NCBI GenBank assembly: GCA_000017645.1
Contig: CP000781.1
Span: forward strand, 248,001 to 312,000
From: Xanthobacter autotrophicus Py2
Lineage (GTDB): Bacteria > Pseudomonadota > Alphaproteobacteria > Rhizobiales > Xanthobacteraceae
Direction of reading: 5' to 3'
Length of the DNA stretch: 64,000 nucleotides
Shown here in pieces: positions 1 to 7,313 of the stretch. Position numbers and translations under genes: made by a program. The notes under the pieces were generated by a model that worked only from the letters and a program-made list of their open reading frames with translations, ran no database searches and had not been told where the DNA came from. Positions within the stretch are counted from its first letter, which is position 1, and each line of letters begins with the position of its first letter.

Positions 1-197
1 TCCACCAATTTGGACTGGTGCGCTGCCGGCACCCAGTCCTTCTTCTGCCGGGCGCCGCCATGGCCCCAGGCCTGCACGGTGCTGGGGCTGTTTACCCCGA
101 AGGCGGCGGCGAGTGCGGTCCAGTCGCCGTAGTGGCCGTGGTCGATCAGCAGCCTGAGCTTCTGATAGAGCGAGGGGATCTCGCCAAATTCAGACAT
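1..197 (-). CDS. Partial hypothetical protein of a mobile element (N-terminal part)
   Basis: Reading the minus strand from ATG at 195-197 gives an open frame running off the left edge (about 65 codons, beginning MSEFGEIPSLYQKLRLLI). The segment with YGDWTALAAAFGVNSPSTVQAWG resembles a small helix-turn-helix of a DNA-binding protein, but I do not recognise the family. It is divergent from the SprT-like gene at 364, and a dyad symmetry at 233-255 lies between them. Function is unknown; membership of the same integrated element is inferred from position. Confidence 0.5.
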   Translation of the reverse strand, partial: MSEFGEIPSLYQKLRLLIDHGHYGDWTALAAAFGVNSPSTVQAWGHGGARQKKDWVPAAHQSKLV

Positions 198-232
198 CCG
201 CACGCTCGCCGAAGGAGAAGGGGCAAGCCCAG

Positions 233-255
233 TGTCCCAGATGTCATCTGGGACA
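233..255. promoter_or_regulatory. Perfect 11-bp inverted repeat in the divergent intergenic region (possible operator)
   Basis: TGTCCCAGATG at 233-243 is followed by one base and its exact reverse complement at 245-255. It sits between the divergent genes ending at 197 and starting at 364. A compact dyad between divergent promoters is typical of an autoregulatory operator, but no regulator has been assigned. Confidence 0.4.
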
Positions 256-363
256 GGGCTGGGCAATGAAGTTCGAACACGTGCCATACCGAACGCAAGG
301 CTTCATCGCGCATTCCTTCGAAAAGCGAAGTGAAGCGCATTTCCCTGAGCCATCGGTGTCGCC

Positions 364-1158
364 ATGTTCGCACGCGAAGACATCTTATCAGAATTGGAGC
401 GTGGGGCGATTTCAGTCGTACGATCCAATCCAGACAGCCGATACAGGCGGCACCTGCTGCCGAGCATCGAAGCTGCCTTAGAACTACAATACGCCTACAC
501 GTATTTCAACGACGCCCTGTTCGGCGGTGCGTTGCCGCCCTGCATTTTGACCTATGTGCGCCGCCGGCGCTGCCTCGGCTATTTCGCCCCGGACCGCTTC
601 GAGCGCACCGACGGCGAGCAGGTCGGGGAGGTGGCCCTCAATCCCACTCATCTTGCGGCACGAGATGACCGCGACAGCCTGTCCACCCTGGTGCACGAAC
701 AGGTGCATGTCTGGCGGCACTATCTGGCGCCGCTGCGCCGGGGCGGCGTGCGCCGGACCACGGGCTACCATGACCGGGTGTGGGCCGACCGCATGGAGCG
801 TGCGGGCCTGATGCCTACGGACACTGGACGTCCGGGCGGCAAGCGCACCGGCAACCGGATGACCCACTACATCATCGCCGGCGGTGCCTTCGACACCGCG
901 TGCGCGGCACTGCTTGCGACAGGCTTCCGCATCAACTGGCACGACCATGTGCAGCGCAAGGGGTCATCCGGCGGCCCGGAGGCTGGGCCCGGCGTGGCGA
1001 AGGCCGACCGCATCAAGTTCTCCTGCCCGTCCTGCGACCTCAACGCCTGGGCGAAGCCTGCCGCGCATCTCACCTGCACGGACTGCCGCCTGCCCATGAG
1101 CGCGTCCGGACAGGCACCGTCATCGGCCCTCCCCCTCGTTCCCGCCATCCGGAGATAG
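364..1158 (+). CDS. SprT-like zinc metalloprotease-domain protein
   Basis: The 264-aa protein carries an HExxH zinc motif (HEQVH, about residues 110-114) in the setting typical of SprT-like domains. A C-terminal zinc ribbon has two CxxC pairs (CPSC and CTDC, about residues 220-242). SprT-like proteins are often found in integrative elements, where their substrate is unknown; chromosomal SprT/Spartan proteins cleave DNA-protein crosslinks. It is the first gene of a plus-strand run and lies 3 bp before the next gene, so co-transcription is likely. The ATG at 364 gives a full N-terminus. The domain is clear; the role in transfer is inference. Confidence 0.8.
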   Translation: MFAREDILSELERGAISVVRSNPDSRYRRHLLPSIEAALELQYAYTYFNDALFGGALPPCILTYVRRRRCLGYFAPDRFERTDGEQVGEVALNPTHLAARDDRDSLSTLVHEQVHVWRHYLAPLRRGGVRRTTGYHDRVWADRMERAGLMPTDTGRPGGKRTGNRMTHYIIAGGAFDTACAALLATGFRINWHDHVQRKGSSGGPEAGPGVAKADRIKFSCPSCDLNAWAKPAAHLTCTDCRLPMSASGQAPSSALPLVPAIRR

Positions 1159-1161
1159 ACC

Positions 1162-2451
1162 ATGAATGATCCGTTTGACCACAGCGCCGCTGCTCCCCTG
1201 CGCCTTCCGCCCGGCCAGAAGCGGCCCCTCGACAAGACCATCATTGCGGCCGGCTCGGTGCTGTCCGGCGCCATGCTGGGGCTTGCGATGCCCAGCCTCG
1301 TGGGCGGCGAGGGAATCATGCCCCTGGTGAAAGCGGGCCTGCTGGCCGCGGGCGCGACCATCGTGTCCTACGGCATCAACCGTCTCGCCGTGGAGCGTGG
1401 CGCACCCCTTGCCGTGGTGGGGTACAAGTCCGCCGCGGTGCTCTCGGTGGTCGGCATCCTCGCTGTCGGCGGCGGGCTTTTCGGCGCCACCTATCCCGGG
1501 CTGGTGTACCGGGACGTGGAGCAACTGCGCCTCGAAGCCCATGGCCGCGCGCTTGCCACTTACGCCGCCACCCATGCCGAGGGCGCGGCGGGGGCCTCCC
1601 GGATCGCCCCGGCCATGGCGGCGATCCGGGATGACCTGGAGGCGAAGTTCGCCTGCGAGGTCGCTGCGTCGTGCGTGTCCGGCAAGGCCAAGGGTGGCCA
1701 TGGCAGCGTCGCTCGCGCGCTGGATGACAAGCGCGGGCGGGCTGCTGCGCTCCTCACCCAGGTCGAGCAGGGCGAGCGAGGCCGGGCCACCGCGCTGCGT
1801 ACCATCAATGCGCTCCAAGGCTCCTACGACCGGGCGGCGGCGTCCGAAGACCTTGCCGGCAAGGAGAAGCGGCGGGTGCTCCAGGGCATCGACCTGGAGC
1901 TGAAGCAGGCGGTAGCGGTGCTGGACGAGGCCGTGCCTGTCGCTTTGCTGACGGCCTACGGCGAGGAGCTCAAGGCTGGTGGTGAGCCTGCGCTGGCGGC
2001 GATCCTCCGCGGCCATGGGGCGAGCCTCGACCGCGTCATTGCCGGCCTGCCTGAGAAGGCTCCTGCCGCTCCGGCCTTCCCGAGGCCCACGGGGGTCTCG
2101 GACACCTTTTTCTATACCGGGCACTTCCTGCCCATCGCGGCCATCGCGGCCGTGACGGAATTGGTCTTTCCCGTGTCCCTGTGGCTCTACACCTACCTGG
2201 TGCTGTCGTGGGTGGTGACGCGCGACCAGCCGCGCCCGCACCGTGCGCCGAGCCCGGAAGAGGTGGCGCTGCAGGCGGTGCTGCCGACGCTGGGCTCCGT
2301 CGCCCGCAAGCGCCCGGTGCCCCTCATCGAAGCGCCCCCCACGACCGTCCCCGGCGAGGATGACGACGCGCCCGATCCCGAGCCTGCGCCCCGCGGCTAT
2401 GGCCGCCGCACCCGCACGCCCAACGGCCATGCCGGCACCGGCAAGGCCTGA
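1162..2451 (+). CDS. Multi-pass membrane protein of the conjugation-like operon
   Basis: This 429-aa protein has three hydrophobic segments near the N-terminus (about residues 30-110), including one with AAVLSVVGILAVGGGLFGA. A long Ala/Glu-rich, probably helical, soluble middle follows, then another strong membrane segment near residues 315-345, and a Pro-rich cytoplasmic tail. No enzymatic motif is visible. Start and stop mesh tightly with both neighbours. The shape (membrane anchor, long extracytoplasmic domain, second anchor) would suit a mating-channel or entry-exclusion component, but I do not recognise the family. Confidence 0.7.
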   Translation: MNDPFDHSAAAPLRLPPGQKRPLDKTIIAAGSVLSGAMLGLAMPSLVGGEGIMPLVKAGLLAAGATIVSYGINRLAVERGAPLAVVGYKSAAVLSVVGILAVGGGLFGATYPGLVYRDVEQLRLEAHGRALATYAATHAEGAAGASRIAPAMAAIRDDLEAKFACEVAASCVSGKAKGGHGSVARALDDKRGRAAALLTQVEQGERGRATALRTINALQGSYDRAAASEDLAGKEKRRVLQGIDLELKQAVAVLDEAVPVALLTAYGEELKAGGEPALAAILRGHGASLDRVIAGLPEKAPAAPAFPRPTGVSDTFFYTGHFLPIAAIAAVTELVFPVSLWLYTYLVLSWVVTRDQPRPHRAPSPEEVALQAVLPTLGSVARKRPVPLIEAPPTTVPGEDDDAPDPEPAPRGYGRRTRTPNGHAGTGKA

Positions 2452-2476
2452 CTCCATCCCATCAGCGGAGACACCC

Positions 2477-3004
2477 ATGTTCGACATGTCCAACCTGCCG
2501 CTGTCCGGCGGACTCCTGGGCGCAGCGGCGCTTTATGCCGGGCTGAGCCTGTTCGTCACCGGACCGCTCGTCGGCGAGCGCATGGTGGAGAAGATGGACT
2601 GGGCCGGCACCTGTGCCGCCCAGATCCGGACGGCCGCCGAGGCCCAACGCCCCGAGGCCACACCGTCGCCGCGTCTCGACTGCGGCGCCCTGCTCGGCGG
2701 CTTCCTCGGGCGGGATGGCGCGAAGCTCTGCGCTGCCTATGGCCCGCTGCTCGATCCCATCGGCCGGGCGCAGGATGCCGCCGAGGCCGCAAAGCGCAGC
2801 TTCGACCGGCAGCGGCTCGAACATGCCGCCGCCGGCGCCACCACCCGGTGCGACTGTGCCTCGGCCACGACGCTGGAGAATCGCAGGGTCGCGCTGGCGC
2901 TCCATGCCGGGAGTGCCCGGTTCATCACGCCCCCATCCATCCGCACCCTGCGCAGCGACCTCATGACGTCGCTCGCCAGCCCCGCCTGCGCACTGAAGGG
3001 ATAG
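2477..3004 (+). CDS. Small protein with one N-terminal membrane segment
   Basis: The protein is 175 aa starting at ATG 2477 (MFDMSNLPLSGGLLGAAALY); the frame is open further upstream but that part overlaps the preceding gene. One hydrophobic segment covers residues 9-30 and the rest is soluble, with five or more cysteines (DWAGTCAAQ, LDCGALL, KLCAAY, RCDCAS). A cysteine-rich domain after a single membrane anchor is consistent with a periplasmic, disulfide-stabilised protein. It lies 25 bp after the membrane-protein gene and 4 bp before the next, in one operon. Unrecognised family. Confidence 0.65.
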   Translation: MFDMSNLPLSGGLLGAAALYAGLSLFVTGPLVGERMVEKMDWAGTCAAQIRTAAEAQRPEATPSPRLDCGALLGGFLGRDGAKLCAAYGPLLDPIGRAQDAAEAAKRSFDRQRLEHAAAGATTRCDCASATTLENRRVALALHAGSARFITPPSIRTLRSDLMTSLASPACALKG

Positions 3005-3008
3005 GCCC

Positions 3009-3386
3009 ATGATCCTCGGACATCTTCATATCGACGAGACCCAGGGTGCGGTCAGCACCCATCGGGACTCCTACCGCCTGGCCACCCTGAGCGTGGTGTC
3101 GGTGCGCCGGCCCTTCCTCGGCGGCGGCCTGCTCGCCGGGGCTGGAAGCGCGGCCTTCGTCGCCGGCTTTGCCGACCTGCTCTACGCCCATGAGATCGCC
3201 ATCGTCCTATTTGCCGGCGCGCTCGCCGTGGTCTTCGGCATCGAGGTCGGCCAACTCCGGCTGCTGTCGCGGGACCTGCGCGGCTCCGACCTCTCCGAGG
3301 CCATCTGGGGCCGCTATGCCAGCCTCAATGGCGTGCGTCTCGCCATAGCCACAGCCATGCACCGCACGAAGGGAGGGCCCGCCTGA
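3009..3386 (+). CDS. Small two-TM protein, DUF6232-like N-terminus
   Basis: The 125-aa protein opens with a short beta-rich segment (THRDSYRLATLSVVSVRRP) of the kind seen before membrane hairpins in DUF6232-like proteins. Two hydrophobic helices follow at about residues 38-58 and 62-82. The similarity is from memory and weak. Its last codon overlaps the next gene by one base (A of TGA shared with ATG at 3386), showing translational coupling within this operon. Confidence 0.6.
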   Translation: MILGHLHIDETQGAVSTHRDSYRLATLSVVSVRRPFLGGGLLAGAGSAAFVAGFADLLYAHEIAIVLFAGALAVVFGIEVGQLRLLSRDLRGSDLSEAIWGRYASLNGVRLAIATAMHRTKGGPA

Positions 3387-3703
3387 TGCGCCCGCGCTCC
3401 ATATCCCCGTTCCCCTCCACCTTCGGGACCACCGTCGCCATCAACGCGAAGCTCACCATGGCCTCGCTGTTCGGCTGGGCCGCCTTCGCCATGTGGCCCG
3501 GCAGCTTCGACTGGTGGGGCTTCTGGCTGCTGGCCGGCTTCTGCGCCGTCGCCGCCGTGGGTCTGGCTATCGAGGCTGTCCGGCTGATGGTCCAGGTCTA
3601 CCAGCGCGAGCGGATAATCGAGGCCTATCTGGCCCTCGGCGGCGCGGCAAAATCCTCCGAGATGGCGAGCGATGCCCGCCTGCGCGACGCGGGGATGCGC
3701 TGA
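3386..3703 (+). CDS. Small membrane protein preceding the coupling ATPase
   Basis: The 105-aa protein has two predicted membrane helices (about residues 20-40 and 43-65) and a charged C-terminal tail. It overlaps the upstream gene by one base, and its TGA overlaps the ATG of the coupling-protein gene at 3703. Coupling proteins of the VirD4/TraG type normally carry their own N-terminal membrane anchor. The ATPase that follows lacks one, so this small protein may supply the anchor in trans. That is an inference from order and topology only. Confidence 0.65.
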   Translation: MRPRSISPFPSTFGTTVAINAKLTMASLFGWAAFAMWPGSFDWWGFWLLAGFCAVAAVGLAIEAVRLMVQVYQRERIIEAYLALGGAAKSSEMASDARLRDAGMR

Positions 3704-5106
3704 TGGCCAAGACGCTGATGACCCAGCCCGTAAAGCGCATCCTCGGCACCGGCTTCGACGGCAAGCCGATCTTCGCCCCGCGCCACTCCCATGCCTTGCT
3801 GCTCGCTGCGGCCGGCGGCGGCAAGACCACCTGCGGCGCCGTCCCCTGGCTCCAGTCCCTCGTGGCCGACACCGATACCGGCCGCGCCCTCGTCATCACC
3901 GATTCCAAGGAAGGCGAGATCGCCGCCCAGTGCGCCGACATGTGCGCCAAGGCCGGACGCACCGTCGCCATCATCGATGGCTTCGGCGTGCTCGACGCCC
4001 ATTGGGGCGGGACCAATCCCTACACCGTCTCCCTCAACCCCATGGGGGCGGTGGTCTCCTCCTTCGTGAAGGCCAACGGCGAGCTCATCTTCTCCACCGA
4101 GAACGCCAACCAGGCCCTCATCGAGGAGCCGCCCCGGGACCAGCGCAATACCTATTGGCGGGACGAACCCCGCACGCTCGGAGAGTTCTGCACTTGCGTG
4201 TTGCTCAAGCGCAATCCCAGGCTCGCCACCCCCGGCGGGGTCTGGTCCATCCTGTCCGATCCCAAGCTCCTGCTCGATATGGCGCAGGTGGAAGCGGAAG
4301 AGGGCGACGACTATCTGCGCGCCCTCGCGCTCCATGTGCTCGGCATGGCCCGCAACGAGGAGCACTTCCCCCAGCACCGGGCCGCGGCGTTGAAGGCCCT
4401 GCGCGTCTATGCGGCGAGCTCGCCGCTGCACCGGGCGGGCGTCGGCGCCACCCGCACCCATGAGGACCTGATCCGCCAGAAAGCGGTGATCTTCCTGGTC
4501 GGCCCGGTGCGCCACATGGAGCGGCTCGGCGCCGACTACGCCCTGCATTTGCAGTCCTTCATGGAGGTGGTGCTCAGCGGCAGGGCACCGCCCGTCACCT
4601 TCATCCTCGACGAGTTCACCAACGCGCCGCTGAAAGCTCTCGTCTCCCAGCTCACCACCATGCGCGGCTACGGAGGAAACTGCCTCATGATCGCCCAGTC
4701 GAGATCCGAGATCCAGCGCCGGTACGGCGACAAGGAAACCCTCACCATCGAGGAGAATGCCGTCGTCAAGCAATGGTTCGGCTTCTCCTCCTTCGAGGAG
4801 GCCGAGCGGGTGTCCCACGCCATCGGCGAGGCGCTGGCGGTGTCCCGCGCCCTCGGCATCCAAAGCGGCCAGTTCGGCGTCTCCAGCAACTATTCCACCG
4901 CCAAGGAACGCCTGTTCACAGCGGAGGAGTTGATGCGCCTGCCCCCGGACGAGCAGGTCATCCATGTGAAGGACGTGGGCTTCATCCATTGCCGCAAGAT
5001 CCGCCAGAACGAGATCGCCCCGTACTGCTTCGATCTCGCCCCCAACCCGCTGGAAGGCGGGCTGCTGGCGCCTGATCCCAAGGTGTGGCTGGAGGGCGGG
5101 CGATGA
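3703..5106 (+). CDS. Type IV coupling protein-like ATPase (VirD4/TraG family)
   Basis: This 467-aa protein has a Walker A motif (AAAGGGKTT, about residues 35-43), a Walker B motif (VTFILDEF, about residues 297-304) and a downstream segment (GGNCLMIAQSRSEIQ) typical of VirD4/TraG/TraD couplers, which bring relaxosome DNA to the mating channel. It is shorter than the usual 600-700 aa. It starts almost directly with the nucleotide-binding domain and lacks the N-terminal transmembrane pair. The start at 3703 follows from overlap with the preceding stop; the frame is open upstream but lies inside the previous gene. The family is firm, the exact subtype is not. Confidence 0.85.
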   Translation: MAKTLMTQPVKRILGTGFDGKPIFAPRHSHALLLAAAGGGKTTCGAVPWLQSLVADTDTGRALVITDSKEGEIAAQCADMCAKAGRTVAIIDGFGVLDAHWGGTNPYTVSLNPMGAVVSSFVKANGELIFSTENANQALIEEPPRDQRNTYWRDEPRTLGEFCTCVLLKRNPRLATPGGVWSILSDPKLLLDMAQVEAEEGDDYLRALALHVLGMARNEEHFPQHRAAALKALRVYAASSPLHRAGVGATRTHEDLIRQKAVIFLVGPVRHMERLGADYALHLQSFMEVVLSGRAPPVTFILDEFTNAPLKALVSQLTTMRGYGGNCLMIAQSRSEIQRRYGDKETLTIEENAVVKQWFGFSSFEEAERVSHAIGEALAVSRALGIQSGQFGVSSNYSTAKERLFTAEELMRLPPDEQVIHVKDVGFIHCRKIRQNEIAPYCFDLAPNPLEGGLLAPDPKVWLEGGR

Positions 5107-5372
5107 GACGGGCCTGGCTGCTGCGCGCGAGCTACTTCATCTGGGTCATCATCCCTGCGGGGCTCTACCTGCTGCTCCAGACGGCAGGGACGCCCCACGT
5201 CATCTGGTCCTATGACTGGCGGCCCCTTGGTCCCGGCAGCCATGGGGACCCCTCCCGCCGATACTACATCCGCTGCACCTATATCGGCACGACCGGCGCC
5301 CTCACCGAATATCCCACCGACGGCACCTGCGGCACCATCCGCTTCGCCAGGCCCCGGAGGGCGGCACGATGA
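5103..5372 (+). CDS. Small membrane protein at the operon end
   Basis: The 89-aa product has one N-terminal hydrophobic helix (about residues 10-28, with SYFIWVIIPAGLYLLLQ) and a short extracytoplasmic part with two cysteines (RCTYIG, GTCGTI) that could pair. Its ATG overlaps the TGA of the ATPase gene (ATGA), so it is translationally coupled and belongs to the same transcription unit. No family recognised. Confidence 0.6.
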   Translation: MRRAWLLRASYFIWVIIPAGLYLLLQTAGTPHVIWSYDWRPLGPGSHGDPSRRYYIRCTYIGTTGALTEYPTDGTCGTIRFARPRRAAR

Positions 5373-5377
5373 GGCCT

Positions 5378-5683
5378 CTATTTCACCACCTTCAGCCAGG
5401 GCGTCGACGGCCGGCGCGCCAGCTTGTGGCGCCGGGACAGCTCCCGGCAGGCCATCATCTTCAGGCCGAACAGGATGTCCTCGCGCGGGACCTGCCCGGT
5501 CTCGATCTTGGCATCGCACACGGACCTGTATTCCAGCACGAGGCAGAACGGCTTGATCTCGCGCCAGAACTCTTCATAGGTCATGGGGTCAAGCCACGTC
5601 TCTACATCATCAATATATCTGAAATCTTGCATGGGAAGAGTGTCGCAGATCGCGATGACCAAATGCAAATTCAGGATGGTCAT
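5378..5683 (-). CDS. Small hypothetical protein, convergent to the coupling operon
   Basis: The 101-aa minus-strand frame starts at ATG 5683 (MTILNLHLVIAICD). It has protein-like composition with a Trp/Asp-rich middle (DVETWLDPMTYEEFWREIKP) and a basic C-terminus. Its stop lies 5 bp from the stop of the plus-strand operon. Its start is 11 bp from the start of the divergent gene at 5694, so the two share a control region inside their own leaders. Function unknown; the coding call rests on composition and spacing. Confidence 0.5.
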   Translation of the reverse strand: MTILNLHLVIAICDTLPMQDFRYIDDVETWLDPMTYEEFWREIKPFCLVLEYRSVCDAKIETGQVPREDILFGLKMMACRELSRRHKLARRPSTPWLKVVK

Positions 5684-5693
5684 GGAGGGTTTG

Positions 5694-6176
5694 ATGTCTG
5701 AAAGCCTCATCCACGAGATCCGCGACAGCTTCCGCAAGGCGTCCCTCCGGGCCGAGGCCGCCCGCGGCTTGAAGGGCTATGACTGGAAAACCTACCGCAC
5801 GATCTACGCGGAGAGCGTGGAGCGCCAGGGCGCCGCGGAGCAGGCCTATCGCGACACCTATGACCTGCGCGTGGAAGCCGCGCGCCGGTGGCTGATCGAC
5901 CAGGCCGGCGAGCGCAAAGGCCCCTCGCTGATCCTGCGCTGGTTCGGCCGCGACGGCTTCGACCGGGCCGAGATCGAGCGCCAGGCCCATCGCATGGTCC
6001 AGGACAACCACCAGCGCACCCTGGCGCGGATCGAGGCCGAGCGCGACACGCGCATCGACACGCTCCTGCACCAGGCCGAACGCCGCAAGGACATGTCGGA
6101 GCAGGTGAAGCAGGACTTTAGCAAGGCTGCCGACCGCCGCTCCGGCACGGGCCGGCGAAAAGGGCCGCAAAGGTAA
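5694..6176 (+). CDS. Hypothetical charged helical protein
   Basis: This 160-aa product starts at ATG 5694 behind a GGAGGG ribosome site (5684-5689). Codons further upstream are open but lack a site and overlap the divergent gene. It is rich in Glu, Arg and Ala with long predicted helices and no membrane segment. The stretch RIEAERDTRIDTLLHQAERR looks like a coiled coil. Such proteins near recombinases in integrative elements are usually unassigned accessory factors. No family recognised. Confidence 0.6.
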   Translation: MSESLIHEIRDSFRKASLRAEAARGLKGYDWKTYRTIYAESVERQGAAEQAYRDTYDLRVEAARRWLIDQAGERKGPSLILRWFGRDGFDRAEIERQAHRMVQDNHQRTLARIEAERDTRIDTLLHQAERRKDMSEQVKQDFSKAADRRSGTGRRKGPQR

Positions 6177-6235
6177 ACGGAAGACTTACGGAAAGTCGAA
6201 ATCCGCCCTCGCAAGCAGAAAAAGCTTGCAATTGA

Positions 6236-6251
6236 TAGGAATACCATCCTA
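6236..6251. promoter_or_regulatory. Short dyad TAGGA-N6-TCCTA in an AT-rich promoter region
   Basis: The 113-bp gap before the gene at 6290 is clearly more AT-rich than its surroundings. It contains TAGGA at 6236-6240 and TCCTA at 6247-6251. The dyad lies about 40 bp before the start codon and could be an operator for the 6290-8884 gene set. Sequence symmetry is the only support. Confidence 0.3.
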
Positions 6252-6289
6252 GTGTTCTTCTTTTGTTCCACCTGAAAGGAGAAATAACC

Positions 6290-6955
6290 ATGAACGACCA
6301 CAACAACGCAAGTAAAAAAGACCGCATCCCCGCCGCCCGGGAAAGCTTCTCCGGGCGCCTCCTCACCGATCGCCAGTTCGACGAGGCCATCGCCATCACC
6401 ACTATCATCGAGCAGGAGATCCGTCAGTCCGGCTCCTTCAAGGAGAAGCTCGGGGACTATTCCTACGCCTTCGCCCGCACCCAGACCTTCGATGTCATCA
6501 AGGCGGAAGGCATCATCCGCGATCTCTTCAAGGAGCGCACCGGCCAGTCCATGAACCAGATGCGCGAGGACATCGCCAAGCGCGAGGAGGCCATCACCGA
6601 CACCCAGCGGGCCGAGGCCTACGCCCGGGCCTGCGCCATCGGCGAGCTGATGGCGGATAGCCCCAAGATGTCATTCCACCGCGCCTTCACCCACCAGGCC
6701 AAGCAGCTGGGCGAGGCCGTGGGCGTCACCGACGCCTGCGCCCGCCGCCTCATGCGGGAGGAGTTCAACGCCGCCGAGGGCTCCGAGCTCCAGGCCTGGG
6801 GCAAGGAGCTGGACGAGACCATCTACCGCCCGCAGATCGAGGCGGAGAAAACCGAGCGGTCGAATTCCCGGTCCAAGGATGATGAGTCCTCCGGGCCGCC
6901 ATCCAGGTCGCCCCGCATGGCCCGTGCCGCCTTCCGCCGTTCAGGTCCCCAATAG
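6290..6955 (+). CDS. Hypothetical protein upstream of the serine recombinase
   Basis: The 221-aa protein starts at ATG 6290 after a strong AAGGAG site (6277-6282). Codons just upstream in frame are not preceded by a site. It is soluble, helical and charged, with SMNQMREDIAKREEAITDTQ and a disordered Ser/Arg-rich tail. It precedes, in the same orientation, a 115-aa gene and a large serine recombinase, so it could be a recombination-directionality or partition accessory factor. I see no recognised domain and that role is speculative. Confidence 0.6.
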   Translation: MNDHNNASKKDRIPAARESFSGRLLTDRQFDEAIAITTIIEQEIRQSGSFKEKLGDYSYAFARTQTFDVIKAEGIIRDLFKERTGQSMNQMREDIAKREEAITDTQRAEAYARACAIGELMADSPKMSFHRAFTHQAKQLGEAVGVTDACARRLMREEFNAAEGSELQAWGKELDETIYRPQIEAEKTERSNSRSKDDESSGPPSRSPRMARAAFRRSGPQ

Positions 6956-6965
6956 ATAGGGGGCG

Positions 6966-7313
6966 ATGATGAAAAGCGATTTCGGGCAGAACGCCGGATC
7001 GCCCCTCGCGGAGGAGGAGGCCGTGCCGCCCAGACCTGCGGCACGGCCCAGCCTCACCTTCGATGCGGCGCTTTATGACCGCTACCTCGCCGAGAGCGGC
7101 CTGAGCCAGGAGCAGAAGCGGGAGTTCCTGGAGACCCTGTGGGCCATCATCGTCGGCTTCGTCGAGCTGGGCTTCGGCGTCGATCCCGTCGCCCACGCGC
7201 TCCTTGGCTGTGGGCGAGATGAGGAAACCGGACCACCGGATGAGGGCTCTGTGGTACTATGGGAGGGTGATGCGAAAGCAGAGGAGACACAACAGGAAGG
7301 AGACGACACATGA
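6966..7313 (+). CDS. Small hypothetical protein coupled to the recombinase gene
   Basis: The 115-aa soluble protein contains SGLSQEQKREFLETLWAIIV, the kind of helical segment repeatedly seen in small genes immediately upstream of large serine recombinases in alphaproteobacterial integrative elements (from memory). Its stop overlaps the recombinase start at 7310 by 4 bp (ATGA), so the two are translationally coupled. That coupling suggests a partner of the recombinase rather than an unrelated passenger. Confidence 0.65.
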   Translation: MMKSDFGQNAGSPLAEEEAVPPRPAARPSLTFDAALYDRYLAESGLSQEQKREFLETLWAIIVGFVELGFGVDPVAHALLGCGRDEETGPPDEGSVVLWEGDAKAEETQQEGDDT

